DNA of 64,000 bases from Chiayiivirga flava (lineage in GTDB: Bacteria; Pseudomonadota; Gammaproteobacteria; Xanthomonadales; Xanthomonadaceae), in NCBI RefSeq assembly GCF_014202825.1, contig NZ_JACHHP010000002.1, positions 248,001-312,000 on the forward strand. Direction: 5' to 3'. Position 1 is the stretch's first letter. Every line of letters starts with the position of its first letter. The translations under genes were made by a program, and so were the position numbers. Under the pieces are notes generated by a model that saw only the letters and a list, made by a program, of their open reading frames with translations, was not told where the DNA came from and searched no databases. This document shows positions 8,367 to 17,831 of this stretch, in pieces.

Positions 8367-9574
8367 GCCGCGCGTTCGGGTCGCGGCAGCGTGCGTTGCA
8401 GCCAGAGCAGGCCGATGATCGCCGCCGCGATGGAGCCGGCGAGGATGCCGATGCGATTGGTGAGGGCGTATTCGCTGCCCGGCGCGAACGCGAGCGAGCC
8501 GATGAACAGGCTCATCGTGAACCCGATGCCGCACAGCACCGACATGCCGAACAGCGCGGCCCAGCCGCAGCCCTCGGGCTTGGGCGACCAGCCCATGCCG
8601 ATGGCGATCGCGGCTGCGCCGAACACGCCGATGGGCTTGCCCAGCAGCAGGCCGAGCGCAACGCCGAGCGGCACTGCCTGCAGCGCGTCGCCCCAGGTCA
8701 TGTCGCCCAGATACAGGCCGGCGTTGGCGAACGCGAACACCGGCATGATGGCGAACGCCACCCACGGATGCAGCGCATGTTCGAGCGAGGCGAGCGGCCG
8801 CACCTCGGGATTGTCCGGATGCCGCAGCGGAATCATCAGGCCGGTGGCGACGCCGGCGAGCGTGGCATGCACGCCGGATTTGAGCACGAACACCCACATC
8901 ACCAGACCCACCAGCAGGTAGGCCGGCACGCGCATCACCCGCATGCGGTTCATCGCGAACAGCACCACGAGCGAGACCACCGCGCCGCCGAGCGCGAGCA
9001 GCGACAGCTTGCCGCCGTAGAACAGCGCGATGATGACGATGGCGCCGAGATCGTCGATCACCGCAATGGCCGACAGCAGCACCTTCAGCGCGATCGGCAC
9101 GCGCGAACCGAGCAGCGACAGGATCCCGAGCGCGAACGCGATGTCGGTGGCGGCCGGAATCGCCCAGCCATGCAGCGCGGTGCGGCTGTCGTGATTGAAG
9201 GCGATGTAGATCAGCGCCGGCACCAGCATGCCGCCGATCGCGCACACCATCGGCAGCAGCAGCTGGGCGCGGCTCGACAACTGGCCTTCGACCGCCTCGC
9301 GCTTGATCTCCAGCGCCACCAGCAGGAAGAAGATCGCCATCAGAAAGTCGTTGATCCACAGCAGCAGCGGCTTGGCGATGTCGAGTTCGCCCACGCGCAC
9401 CTGCACCGGCACTTCGAGCAGCGCGACGTAGAAATCGCGCAGCGAACTGTTGGCGAGCAGCATCGCGATGATGGCCGCCACCACCAGCACGATGCCGCCT
9501 GCGGCCTGCAGCCGGAAGAATTCGCCCAGCGCGCTGATCGCGCGTGCGGGCAGCCGGGTCAACGCCTTTGCCAT
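8363..9574 (-). CDS. nhaA: Na+/H+ antiporter NhaA
   Basis: 403 aa. An inner-membrane antiporter that exports Na+ or Li+ in exchange for protons. About twelve hydrophobic segments are visible. The ion-binding aspartates lie in AVIDDLGAIV (Asp174/Asp175), and the unwound-helix motif is PAATDIAFALG (Thr143/Asp144). The start at 9574 (MAKALTRLPARAISALGEFF) matches family N-termini. It begins 25 bp after the glnE stop and ends in a 4-bp overlap with the epimerase-like gene. No sodium-responsive regulator (NhaR) lies nearby. Confidence 0.95.
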   Translation of the reverse strand: MAKALTRLPARAISALGEFFRLQAAGGIVLVVAAIIAMLLANSSLRDFYVALLEVPVQVRVGELDIAKPLLLWINDFLMAIFFLLVALEIKREAVEGQLSSRAQLLLPMVCAIGGMLVPALIYIAFNHDSRTALHGWAIPAATDIAFALGILSLLGSRVPIALKVLLSAIAVIDDLGAIVIIALFYGGKLSLLALGGAVVSLVVLFAMNRMRVMRVPAYLLVGLVMWVFVLKSGVHATLAGVATGLMIPLRHPDNPEVRPLASLEHALHPWVAFAIMPVFAFANAGLYLGDMTWGDALQAVPLGVALGLLLGKPIGVFGAAAIAIGMGWSPKPEGCGWAALFGMSVLCGIGFTMSLFIGSLAFAPGSEYALTNRIGILAGSIAAAIIGLLWLQRTLPRPERAA

Positions 9575-9599
9575 CGCTGGAATGCCTGCTGCGGGGGCG

Positions 9600-12428
9600 T
9601 CACAGTATAGGTGCAGGCGCCGCGGGTGCGGCCACGGACGCGTCCGCGAATCCCAGTCGCTGCCAGACGCCGAGCACGGCGAGGCGTGCGGCCGCGACGT
9701 CGTCGCTCTCCGGCACGATGCGCGCACGGCCGTCCAGGGTGCATGCGAGCGAGCGCGCCAGCAGCGCGGCATGCGCCCGCTGCAGCGCAGCGGCGTCCTC
9801 CGCCGCGATCCAGCCGATGCCGGCGAGCGCGGCGATCAGCTCGGGCGTGCGCGTGGTCTCGCACAGCGCGCGATGCGACGCGGCGTGCATCAGCACGCCG
9901 GCCTGGAGCAGGAATTCCACGTCGACCAAGCCGCCGCTGCCCTGCTTGAGATCGAAGCCGGCGCTGCCGCTGCGGTCGAGTTCGTCGCGCATGCGCTGGC
10001 GCATCTTCGCAACGTCCGCACGCACCTGCGCCGGATCGCGCGCGCGCCGCAGCGTGTCCTCGCGGATGCGCGCGAACGCGTCCGCCACCTGCGCATCGCC
10101 GGCCACGCAGCGCGCCCGCACCAGGGCCTGCTGCTCCCAGGTCCACGCCCGTTCGCGCTGGTACTCCGCGAAGCTCGACAGGGTGGAGACGAGCAGGCCT
10201 TTGGCACCGTCGGGACGCAGGCGCAGGTCCGCGTCGTACAGCCGGCCCGCGGGCGTGGGCATCTGCAGCAGCGCGATCGTCTTCTGCACCACGCGGGCGT
10301 GGTAGCGGGCCGCGTCGAGCGGACGCGCGCCGTCGCTTTCGCGCTCGGCGTCGCCGGCGTCGTAGAGGAAGACCAGGTCCAGGTCGGAACCGAAGCCCAG
10401 CTCCTTGCCGCCGAAGCTGCCGTACGCGATCGCGGCCAGACCGCCGCCGGGCAGGCGGCCGTGCTGGCGCGCAAGATCCTCGACCGCCGCCGGCAGCACC
10501 GCACCGATCACCGCCTCCGCAAGGAAGGCGAGCTGGCGCGCGCTTTCCTGCGCCGACTGCCGATCGATGAGCGTGGCGCGCGCGATGCGGAACGCGAAGC
10601 TCTGGCGGAATTCGTTGAGCGCCACCAGGCGGGTCTCGATGTCGTCGGTCGCTGCCGCCGCCAGCACGGCCTGCAATGCCGCGCCGACCTCGGCGCGCGT
10701 CGGCGGCGTGGCGTCGGCACGCACGTCGAGCAGATCGTCGAGCAGCAACGGATGCGCACACACGCGCTCGGCCATCCACGCGCTCGCCGACATCACCTCG
10801 ACCAGACGCGCGAGCGCGCCGGGCTGCTCGTCGAGCAGCGCCAGGTAACTGGAACGCCGCAGTACCGCCTGCACCAGCGCGAGCGCGCGCCCGGCGGCGA
10901 TGCCGGGCGCGCGGCTGCGTGCGGCCGCGCCGAGCAGCGCCGGCAGCACGCGATCCAGCCGCGCACGCGTGCGGGCCGACAGCGATCGCAGCAACGGCAG
11001 GCGCGCGAACTCGAGCAGTTGCGCATGCAGCGCGTTGGCGTCGGCGAAGCCGGCCTCGGCCAGCGGCGCGGCGTCGCTGCGCTTGATGTCGCGCCAGTAG
11101 GCGGCCAGCGCCTCGCCGCCGGCACGCGGCCCGGTGCGCGCCTCGAACACGCGCTCGAACTCGCGCGCCACACCGTGACGATGCTGGTCCAGTTCGTCCT
11201 GCAGCGCGTCCCAATGCGGATAGCCGAGCCCGAACGCGAGCCGCGCGCGGTCCTCCGCCGCGTCCGGCACCGCGTGGGTCTGCTCCTCGCGCAGCATCTG
11301 CACGCGATTCTCGAGCCGCCGCAGGAAGCGATACGCCGCGACCAGCACGTCGGCGTTGTGCTCGGGAACGTACCCGCGCGCGCGCAGCGCCGCCAGCGCC
11401 GGCAGCAGGCCGCGCTGGCGCAGCGCCGGCTCGCGGCCGCCGCGGATGAGCTGCTGCAGCTGGACGATGAACTCGATCTCGCGGATGCCGCCGCGGCCGA
11501 GCTTGAGATGCCCTTCCAGCTCGCGCCGTGCCACATCGGCCTCGATCATCGCCTTCATCTCGCGCAGGCCTTCGAACGCGCCGTAGTCCAGATAGCGCCG
11601 GTACACGAACGGCCGCAGCGCCTCGAGCAGACGCTCGCCCTGCACCGTGTCGCCGGCGATCGGGCGGGCCTTGATCCAGGCGTAGCGTTCCCAGTCGCGC
11701 CCTTCGCGCTGGAAGTACTGCTCCATCGCGGCGAACGACAGCGCCAGCCGCCCGACCTGCCCGAACGGGCGCAGCCGCATGTCGACGCGGTAGGCAAAGC
11801 CGTCCGCATCGATGTCGCCGAGCAGCTGGATCAGGCGCTGACCCACGCGCTGGAAATACGCGCCGTTGTCGAGCGGACGCGCACCGTCGCTGCTGCCGCC
11901 GTCCGGATACGCGAACACCAGATCGATGTCGGAGGAAAAGTTGAGCTCGGCGCCGCCCTGCTTGCCGAGCCCGAACACCACCAGCGACTGCGCGGCGCCG
12001 GCCGCGTCGCGCGCGATGCCGTGGCGCGCCGCGAGGGCGCCGTGCGCGGCGTCGAGCGCGACCGCGGTGCAGGTGTCGGCCAGCGCCGAGGTGCGTGCGA
12101 GGGTCTGTTCGACACTGTCGAGGCCATTCACGTCGCGCCACACGAAGCGCAGGCTCTCGGCATGGCGGTAGCGCCGCAGCAGCATCGGCCACTGCGGCTC
12201 GTCGTCGGCGCGCAGCACGGGCACCGCGGGCGCACGATCGAGCGCGTCGAGCAGCTCCGGCGTGCGGCACAGTCGGTCGAGCGCGTAGTCGCTCGCCAGC
12301 AGCAGGCGGTGCAGCGCGGTGGCGGTGGCGGCGTCGCGCGTGATCCGCGCGACGCGCTCCGGCGCGACGGCGTGCAGCCGGTCGAGACTGCGGTCGAGCA
12401 CGCTGCGCAGGATGTCGGGCACGATCAT
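9600..12428 (-). CDS. glnE: Bifunctional glutamine synthetase adenylyltransferase/deadenylylase
   Basis: 942 aa, full length. It controls glutamine synthetase by adding or removing AMP in response to PII protein. Two nucleotidyltransferase domains are seen, each with a Gly/Ser-x-Asp-x-Asp motif: SSDIDLVFAYPDGG (about 165-175, deadenylylase half) and GSDLDLVFLYD (about 680-690, adenylylase half), each followed by a helical GlnE/PII-uridylyltransferase-like domain. I start at MIVPDILRSV (12428); the upstream in-frame ATG adds 14 basic residues with no better ribosome site. It sits 68 bp after the sugar dehydrogenase gene. Confidence 0.95.
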   Translation of the reverse strand: MIVPDILRSVLDRSLDRLHAVAPERVARITRDAATATALHRLLLASDYALDRLCRTPELLDALDRAPAVPVLRADDEPQWPMLLRRYRHAESLRFVWRDVNGLDSVEQTLARTSALADTCTAVALDAAHGALAARHGIARDAAGAAQSLVVFGLGKQGGAELNFSSDIDLVFAYPDGGSSDGARPLDNGAYFQRVGQRLIQLLGDIDADGFAYRVDMRLRPFGQVGRLALSFAAMEQYFQREGRDWERYAWIKARPIAGDTVQGERLLEALRPFVYRRYLDYGAFEGLREMKAMIEADVARRELEGHLKLGRGGIREIEFIVQLQQLIRGGREPALRQRGLLPALAALRARGYVPEHNADVLVAAYRFLRRLENRVQMLREEQTHAVPDAAEDRARLAFGLGYPHWDALQDELDQHRHGVAREFERVFEARTGPRAGGEALAAYWRDIKRSDAAPLAEAGFADANALHAQLLEFARLPLLRSLSARTRARLDRVLPALLGAAARSRAPGIAAGRALALVQAVLRRSSYLALLDEQPGALARLVEVMSASAWMAERVCAHPLLLDDLLDVRADATPPTRAEVGAALQAVLAAAATDDIETRLVALNEFRQSFAFRIARATLIDRQSAQESARQLAFLAEAVIGAVLPAAVEDLARQHGRLPGGGLAAIAYGSFGGKELGFGSDLDLVFLYDAGDAERESDGARPLDAARYHARVVQKTIALLQMPTPAGRLYDADLRLRPDGAKGLLVSTLSSFAEYQRERAWTWEQQALVRARCVAGDAQVADAFARIREDTLRRARDPAQVRADVAKMRQRMRDELDRSGSAGFDLKQGSGGLVDVEFLLQAGVLMHAASHRALCETTRTPELIAALAGIGWIAAEDAAALQRAHAALLARSLACTLDGRARIVPESDDVAAARLAVLGVWQRLGFADASVAAPAAPAPIL

Positions 12429-12496
12429 GCGGCCATTGTGGCAGAGGCCGCGCCGACGCCCCGCCCGCACCTATGCCGCTGCGCGGCGGGGTCGGC

Positions 12497-13804
12497 TCAT
12501 TCGAATCCGTCCGCGAACAGCGTGCCGCTGCTTGCCGAGAAGAAGCGGTACAGACGGCCGTTGCCGAAACCCGCCACGTAGAGGTTGCCGTCGCTGTCCT
12601 CACCGAAGCCGGCGATGCTGGTTGCGATGCCGTCGCCGCCGTCGAGCGTGCGCCACACGTCCACGCTGCCGACCGGCGGATCCCAGTCGACGCCGTCGTT
12701 GCGCGCAAAGAAGATCTCCCGGCTGCAGTAGTCGGCGCTGATGTACATGCCCACGAGTCCGGCGATCGGTCCGCGATAGCGATAGCCGCCGGAGATCGAG
12801 CAGCGGCCCTCATCGTGGCCGTAGACCTGGAACGGAAAGGTCACCGCGTCCTCGTCGAGGGTGGCGCAGGGACCCGTGCCGTTGAACGCGTCCACGCCTT
12901 CGAAGCAGCGCCAGCCGAGATTGTGGCCGAGTTCGCCCGCCGGAATGCGCGTGGTCTCCTCCCAGCTTCCCTGACCGACGTCGGAGATGTAGAGATCGCC
13001 GTTGGCGCGGTCGAAACTCATGCGCCACGGGTTGCGCATGCCCACGTGCGCGATCTCGTCGCAGGTGTCTGTCGAACCGACGTACGGGTTGTCCGGCGGA
13101 ATGCGGTAGCCGGCCTGCGCACCTTCGGTCGCGGCGCACATCTCGGCCGATGCGCTGGCCGTGGTCTGCGTGGGATCGATGCGCAGGATCTTGCCGAGCA
13201 GGTAGTAGTTGGTGCCGCCGCCGGGGCTGCAGCTGGACGGGTCGTTGTCGATCGGCTTTTTCCACAGGCACTGCGCGAAGCCGTTCGGATCGTTCTGGAT
13301 GCCGCCGTCGCCGCTCGACCAGTACAGGTAGCCGTCCGGGCCGAAGGCGATGTCGCCGCCGTTGTGGTTGCCGGCCATGTCGGGAATGCGGATCACCTCG
13401 CGCCGGCTCGCAAGATCGACGACGTCGGGGTCGCCGGCGCTGGTGGCGAACTCGGCGATGGCCTGCGGATTGCCCGCATCGGGGCTGGTGTAGCTGACGT
13501 AGAAGCGGCGTTCGGCGACGCCGTCGTAGTCCGGGTGGAAGGCAAGGCCCAGCAGGCCGCTTTCGCTGCTGGTATTGACCGCGATGGTGAGGAAGGGCAC
13601 CGGCGTCGCGCCGACGATGCGCTGCACCGTCCCGCCCTTCTGCACCACGAACAGGCGACCGTCGGGCGCGTGCCGCACCGCGAGCGGCGAGCTCAGGCCG
13701 GCGGCCACTTCCTGCAGCGTGAGATCGGCCGGCGGGGTCTGCGCGAGGCCGGCGGCGGACCAGGCCAGAAGCGGAAGGACGAGGGCACACGCACGTCGGG
13801 TCAT
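12497..13804 (-). CDS. Secreted PQQ-dependent sugar dehydrogenase-like propeller with DGFE tail
   Basis: 435 aa. A signal peptide (MTRRACALVLPLLAWSAAGL, cleavage near AQ) precedes a GSDH-type six-bladed propeller: LAVRHAPDGRLFVVQKGG, LLGLAFHPDYD, NHNGGDIAFGPDGYLYWSSGDGG (the conserved His and loop) and HVGMRNPWRMSFDR. The family oxidises aldoses or binds PQQ in the periplasm or outside the cell; the activity here is untested. Two regions carry extra Cys pairs. The protein ends exactly in TLFADGFE, a tail shared with two other secreted proteins in the window. It is divergent from the TspO-like gene across 194 bp. Confidence 0.8.
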   Translation of the reverse strand: MTRRACALVLPLLAWSAAGLAQTPPADLTLQEVAAGLSSPLAVRHAPDGRLFVVQKGGTVQRIVGATPVPFLTIAVNTSSESGLLGLAFHPDYDGVAERRFYVSYTSPDAGNPQAIAEFATSAGDPDVVDLASRREVIRIPDMAGNHNGGDIAFGPDGYLYWSSGDGGIQNDPNGFAQCLWKKPIDNDPSSCSPGGGTNYYLLGKILRIDPTQTTASASAEMCAATEGAQAGYRIPPDNPYVGSTDTCDEIAHVGMRNPWRMSFDRANGDLYISDVGQGSWEETTRIPAGELGHNLGWRCFEGVDAFNGTGPCATLDEDAVTFPFQVYGHDEGRCSISGGYRYRGPIAGLVGMYISADYCSREIFFARNDGVDWDPPVGSVDVWRTLDGGDGIATSIAGFGEDSDGNLYVAGFGNGRLYRFFSASSGTLFADGFE

Positions 13805-13998
13805 CGCATCGCGCCTCTGGCATGGGGAAGGTCGACCTTACCCCGAGGCCGCGAACCTGCGGTGAACCGCGGACACCGCCGGTCGGCGCGTTGCGCCCGG
13901 CCGGACGACGGCGCGGCGCCGGTTCAGGCGTCGTTGCCGCCGGTGCCGCGCGGTCGGCGGTGCGTTATGGTGCGGCCTCCGTCCCGCTGGAGCCCGCC

Positions 13999-14751
13999 AT
14001 GATCCGTGTCCTCGTGCTGCTGCTTGCGCTGGCGATGCCCGCGGTGTCGTGGATGGCGCAGGCAGGCTGGTTCGGCAGCGACATCGGCAGCGTATCGAAC
14101 CGCGATCCGTCGCTGATCGTCGCGGCCGGCTATGCCTTTTCGATCTGGGGCCTGATCTTTGCGCTGAGCATCGGCTACGGCGTCTGGCAGGTGCTGCCGG
14201 CGCGCCGCGGCGATGCGCTGACGCGGCGCCTGGCATGGCCGGTGGCGGGTGTGTTCGCGCTGACGTCGGCCTGGATGATCGTGTTTCCGAACGAGATCTT
14301 CTGGCTCGCGCTGCTGATCCTGTGGACCTCGCTCGCGCTGCTGCTGGCGATCGTGTGGCGCATCGCGCCGCCGCCGCGCCGGTTGCGCGGGATGGAGGTG
14401 CTGCTGGTGCGCTGGACCTTCCTGATCTTCTGCGCGTGGGTGGCGCTGGCGAGCGTTCTCAACCTCGCGCAGACGCTGCTCGCCTACCGCATCGATCCGG
14501 GCGTGGCCCCGGTGGTGTGGAGCGTCGCCCTGCTCGTGCTGGCGGCCGTGCTGCTGCTGGCGATCAACCGGCGCGTGCGCGGCGACATCGTGTTCACCGC
14601 CACCGCGTGGTGGGCGCTGATCGGCATCTGGGTGAAGCAGTCGGCGAGCGCGGCGCCCGGCGCGCACGTGACGGCATGGACCGCGCTGGCCATTGCCGCG
14701 GTGCTGCTGGTGCACACGCTGTGGCTGCGGTTCCGCGCGCGGGCGGCGTGA
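13999..14751 (+). CDS. TspO/MBR-related multi-pass membrane protein
   Basis: 250 aa, seven or eight hydrophobic segments. The motif GYAFSIWGLIFALSIGYGVWQ is like the aromatic-rich segment of tryptophan-rich sensory (TspO/MBR) proteins, but the protein is longer than the five-helix core (about 160 aa), with extra C-terminal helices. The start is the ATG at 13999, after GGAG at 13989-13992. A ligand such as a tetrapyrrole cannot be asserted. The next gene, an AraC-type membrane regulator, starts 13 bp downstream and may be cotranscribed. Confidence 0.6.
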   Translation: MIRVLVLLLALAMPAVSWMAQAGWFGSDIGSVSNRDPSLIVAAGYAFSIWGLIFALSIGYGVWQVLPARRGDALTRRLAWPVAGVFALTSAWMIVFPNEIFWLALLILWTSLALLLAIVWRIAPPPRRLRGMEVLLVRWTFLIFCAWVALASVLNLAQTLLAYRIDPGVAPVVWSVALLVLAAVLLLAINRRVRGDIVFTATAWWALIGIWVKQSASAAPGAHVTAWTALAIAAVLLVHTLWLRFRARAA

Positions 14752-14764
14752 TCGCAACAGCCCG

Positions 14765-15784
14765 ATGGAATCGCTGGCGCTCGCGCTGATCGGATTCTCG
14801 CTGGGCGCGGCAGCGCTGCTGCTGGTGGCGCAGTTCGCGGTGTACCGCGCGGCGGAGCTGCGGTGGACCACGCGCGCGGCCGGCGCGCTGCTGCTATCGG
14901 GCCTGGCCGCGCTGCAGGCCGCGCACGGTGCGGAACTGCTGGCCGATGCGGTGCCGGCCCTGCTGCAGCGGACGGACTACCTGGCGTTGCTGTTCATCGT
15001 CGCGGCGGCATTCCACCTGTTCTTCCACGGCGCGCTGCAGCCGGCGGCGGCGTCGCCGGCGTGGCTGCTGTGGTTCGCGCCGGCGCTGGCGGTGCCGTGG
15101 CTCGACCCGCGCGTGGCGCTGCCGCTGTCGTTTGCATTCGGTGCGGGGTTCGCGCTGCGCCTGGCGCAGCTGGTGTATCGCCTGCGTGCGCAGCGGCGGC
15201 GTTTTGCGCTGGAGCTCGTCGCCTTCGCAGCGTTCGCGGCGATGGCGGTGCTGGTGCTGGCGCTCGGCCTGCTGGCGCCGCTGATTGCCCCGCGGGCATT
15301 CGTGCTGGCGTACTCGATCCTCATCGGCCTGTCGCTGTGGCTGGCGCTGCTGGTGTTGCTGCGGTATCCGGACGTGGCCGGCCGCGCCGCCGATGCAGTG
15401 CGCGCGGCGTACGCGGTGTCCACGCTCACGCGCGTGGACCGCACCCAGGCGCTGGAGCGGCTGCGGCGCGCGATGGACGAGGATCGCCTCTACACCGACG
15501 AGAACCTGAGCCTCGCCAGCCTCGCCGCCGCGCTGGATCTCACGCCGCACCAGCTCTCGGAGCTGATCAATACCGGTCTGGGCATCGGCTTCTCGCGCTA
15601 CCTGCGCGAGCAGCGCGTCGCCGCGGCGCAGCGCATGTTGCGCGAGGAGCCGCATGCCTCGGTGCTGTCGGTGGGCCTCGCGGTGGGTTTCACGTCGCAG
15701 TCGAATTTCTACGTCGCGTTCCGCGAGATCACCGGCGAGGTGCCGGGTCGCTACCGCAAGCAGGCGCTGCGCGGCGACACCTAG
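14765..15784 (+). CDS. AraC-family regulator with membrane sensor domain
   Basis: 339 aa. Residues 1-215 hold six or seven hydrophobic helices. The C-terminal 100 residues are an AraC double helix-turn-helix: LSLASLAAALDLTPHQLSEL and the second motif VLSVGLAVGFTSQSNFYVAF, ending with the usual EITGEVPGRYRKQ. This design (7TM-like sensor plus AraC domain) is common in Xanthomonadales and is thought to link a membrane signal to transcription. It follows the TspO-like gene by 13 bp, which suggests the two share a signal. ATG 14765 is chosen because the hydrophobic region starts immediately. Confidence 0.85.
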   Translation: MESLALALIGFSLGAAALLLVAQFAVYRAAELRWTTRAAGALLLSGLAALQAAHGAELLADAVPALLQRTDYLALLFIVAAAFHLFFHGALQPAAASPAWLLWFAPALAVPWLDPRVALPLSFAFGAGFALRLAQLVYRLRAQRRRFALELVAFAAFAAMAVLVLALGLLAPLIAPRAFVLAYSILIGLSLWLALLVLLRYPDVAGRAADAVRAAYAVSTLTRVDRTQALERLRRAMDEDRLYTDENLSLASLAAALDLTPHQLSELINTGLGIGFSRYLREQRVAAAQRMLREEPHASVLSVGLAVGFTSQSNFYVAFREITGEVPGRYRKQALRGDT

Positions 15785-16131
15785 ACCGGGCTCGCACACC
15801 GGTCGGCCAACGCAAAACGCGCGCTGAACGCGCGTCGCGATGCCTTCGAATCTGCATCCGCACGCGCACCGCCCGCGTAGCTTCACAGGACGTCGCGGCC
15901 CGGCGTCGCCGACCAACGCTTTCGATCCCGCATGCGGTCCTGCCGCGTCGACGGCGAAGGTTTGTCCGGAGCGTTGTCCGGCGTGGCGTACGGGTCGCGG
16001 ATCCTGCACCGATGCACGGAGATTTCCGGCAGGGAGCGTCGTCACGCACGCAGGGCCACGCGCGCTGCGTGTTCCATCCTCAACCAGAGCGGGCCGTGCC
16101 CGACACCAACAACAACGAGGGAGAAAGACCC
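15785..16131. other. 347-bp gap upstream of the DUF4397 gene
   Basis: No gene recognised. It contains one compact hairpin (15817-15835) near the AraC stop. A purine-rich ribosome site (GAGGGAGAAAGA) lies at its right end, just before the DUF4397 start. Confidence 0.4.
15817..15835 (-). terminator. 7-bp perfect hairpin, terminator-like on the minus strand
   Basis: ACGCGCG / CGCGCGT around a CTGAA loop, 33 bp after the AraC gene stop. The T run (TTTT) follows the stem only on the minus strand, where no gene is read; on the plus strand it may still serve as a weak 3' end for the AraC transcript. Confidence 0.3.
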
Positions 16132-17238
16132 ATGAAGAGGACCGCCACCTATCTCGCCGTCGCAGCGCTGCTGCTGCCGACCCTGGCCCTTGCCGACGCC
16201 CGCGTGCGCGTGGTGCACGCCGCGCCGTTCGCCGATTCGCTCGACGGCACCTCGGTGACCGTGCGCGTCAACGGTGCCGACACGCTGACCAACGTGGAAT
16301 TCGGCGACTTCACCGACTACCTCGATCTCCCGCCCGGGGACTACACCCTCGACGTGCTGCCGACGGGCACCACCACGGTGGCGATGACCGCCGACGTGAC
16401 GCTCGCCGACAACACCGACTACACCGTGTTCGCGACCGGCAACGGCACGCTGCAACCGCTGGCGCTGCAGGCCGTGGTGGACGACAACACCGCGCCGGCC
16501 GCCGGCAACCTCAAGCTGCGCGTGGTGCACGCCGCGCCGTTCGCCGATTCGACCGACGGCACGCGCGTGTCGGTGCGCACCGACATCGGCGCGGTCGTCG
16601 GCGGGCTGGCGGATGTGCCGTTCTTCGCGGCCAGTCCGTACCTGGAGATCCCGGCCGGCAACTACGATCTGAAGGTCGCGACGCCGGACGGCTCGGCCAA
16701 CCTGATCGATGCGACGCCGGTGGATCTGCCGGCCGGCGCGATCCTCGACGTGGTCGCCGTCGGCGACGGCGTCAACCAGCCGCTCGGTTTCCTCGCCCTG
16801 CCGCTCGGCCCGCTCGCCACCGAAACACCGGTGGACGGCAGCGCGTCCGGCCACTGGTATGTCCCGGGCCTCACCACCACCGGCCTCGCGTTCAGTCCGA
16901 TGCCGCAGCAGAACCGCCTGGTCGGCAGCTGGTACGGCTGGACCGCGGACGGCGAGCAGGTCTACTACAGCCTCGACTCGGCCGGCTCGCTGTCGGGCGA
17001 CGGCGAAGCCAACGGCGGCTTCGACGGCGAGTCCGCGGTGTTCACGGTCAATGCGCTGAGCGGCGGGTCGTTCCTGAGCGAGGACGACGTCACCGCGACG
17101 CCCGTCGGCACGCTGACGGTCGACTTCGCCGACTGCCGCACCGCGGCCGCCACGTACGCGTTCGAGGACGGCCCGACCGGCGACTTCGACCTGGTCAACA
17201 TCACTCCGCTGCCGGGCTGCGCGCCGTCCGCCGAGTGA
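16132..17238 (+). CDS. Secreted DUF4397 tandem-domain protein
   Basis: 368 aa. A signal peptide (MKRTATYLAVAALLLPTLAL, cleavage after ADA or ALA) is followed by two DUF4397 domains that each open with RVVHAAPFADS (about residues 24 and 128; the 35-nt DNA is identical at 16205 and 16517, 104 codons apart). A third domain (from GHWYVPGLTTTGLAFS, about residue 240) resembles the GxW...GxGF-type C-terminal domain common in Xanthomonadales secreted proteins, and ends in a Cys (LPGC). It has a strong ribosome site and its own terminator (17261-17287), so it is probably a well expressed single gene. Function unknown; extracellular or cell-surface binding is plausible. Confidence 0.75.
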   Translation: MKRTATYLAVAALLLPTLALADARVRVVHAAPFADSLDGTSVTVRVNGADTLTNVEFGDFTDYLDLPPGDYTLDVLPTGTTTVAMTADVTLADNTDYTVFATGNGTLQPLALQAVVDDNTAPAAGNLKLRVVHAAPFADSTDGTRVSVRTDIGAVVGGLADVPFFAASPYLEIPAGNYDLKVATPDGSANLIDATPVDLPAGAILDVVAVGDGVNQPLGFLALPLGPLATETPVDGSASGHWYVPGLTTTGLAFSPMPQQNRLVGSWYGWTADGEQVYYSLDSAGSLSGDGEANGGFDGESAVFTVNALSGGSFLSEDDVTATPVGTLTVDFADCRTAAATYAFEDGPTGDFDLVNITPLPGCAPSAE

Positions 17239-17260
17239 CGCCGCCGCCCCGCTGAACCCG

Positions 17261-17287
17261 CGCGGCCCGGGCCTGTCCCGGGCCGCG
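17261..17287 (+). terminator. Terminator of the DUF4397 gene
   Basis: An 11-bp perfect stem (CGCGGCCCGGG / CCCGGGCCGCG) with loop CCTGT, 22 bp after the stop codon, followed by TGCGTTTCC. Confidence 0.6.
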
Positions 17288-17300
17288 TGCGTTTCCGATG

Positions 17301-17318
17301 CCGGAATGGGCATTCCGG
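17301..17318. repeat. 8-bp perfect inverted repeat upstream of the DCC gene
   Basis: CCGGAATG GG CATTCCGG, in the 215-bp gap before the DCC oxidoreductase gene. It could be a regulator site or a short hairpin; no regulator can be assigned. Confidence 0.35.
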
Positions 17319-17453
17319 AAATTCGCAGGCTGTTGTTTCCACGGAGTTTTCCGCGGCGCGACCGAGCCTGTGTTCCGGCCTGATCGAAACGGAAGCGCGC
17401 ACCGCAGCGCCACGGCCAACTTGCCCCCGTCGTCCATCCACGGGAGTGCCGCC

Positions 17454-17831
17454 ATGCCGACCATCGCGCCGATCACGGTGTTTTTCGACGGGCTGTGCCC
17501 GGTATGCCGGCGCGAGGTGGCGCTGTACCGGCGGCTGGCCGCGCCCGGCGCGGTGCGCTGGACCGACATCGCGCAGCCCGCCGCGCTGGACGGCGAAACC
17601 TTCGGGCTCGACGCTGCGCTCGCGCTGCTGCACGTGCGCGACGGCGGCGGCGCGCTCCGGATCGGGCTCGACGCGCACCTGCTGCTGTGGGCACGGCTGC
17701 CGGGCTGGCGCGTGCTGGCGTGGGTGCTCGTGCGCAACGCACCGCTGCGCCGGGCCGCCGATGCCGGCTACCGCTGGTTCACCGCGCGTCGGCCGGGACT
17801 GGTACGGCGGCAGGCGGTGCGTCGTGGATAG
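17454..17831 (+). CDS. DCC family thiol-disulfide oxidoreductase (DUF393)
   Basis: 125 aa. The family motif ITVFFDGLCPVCRREVALYR sits at the N-terminus with the redox pair Cys15/Cys18 (CPVC), and the C-terminal YRWFTARRP is also typical. Members are small thioredoxin-fold proteins of unknown substrate. The start at ATG 17454 has GGGAG about 8 bp upstream. The stop overlaps the GTG start of the desaturase gene by 8 bp, so the two are translationally linked; a redox role for the desaturase is an attractive inference. Confidence 0.85.
   Translation: MPTIAPITVFFDGLCPVCRREVALYRRLAAPGAVRWTDIAQPAALDGETFGLDAALALLHVRDGGGALRIGLDAHLLLWARLPGWRVLAWVLVRNAPLRRAADAGYRWFTARRPGLVRRQAVRRG

Noticed and set aside
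9450-12581. A 1043-codon plus-strand reading frame
   Set aside because: Antisense shadow of glnE, which is a full-length, well conserved protein on the other strand.
15817-15835. Perfect hairpin considered as a strong terminator of the AraC gene
   Set aside because: The T run is on the wrong side for the plus strand; kept only as a low-confidence site.
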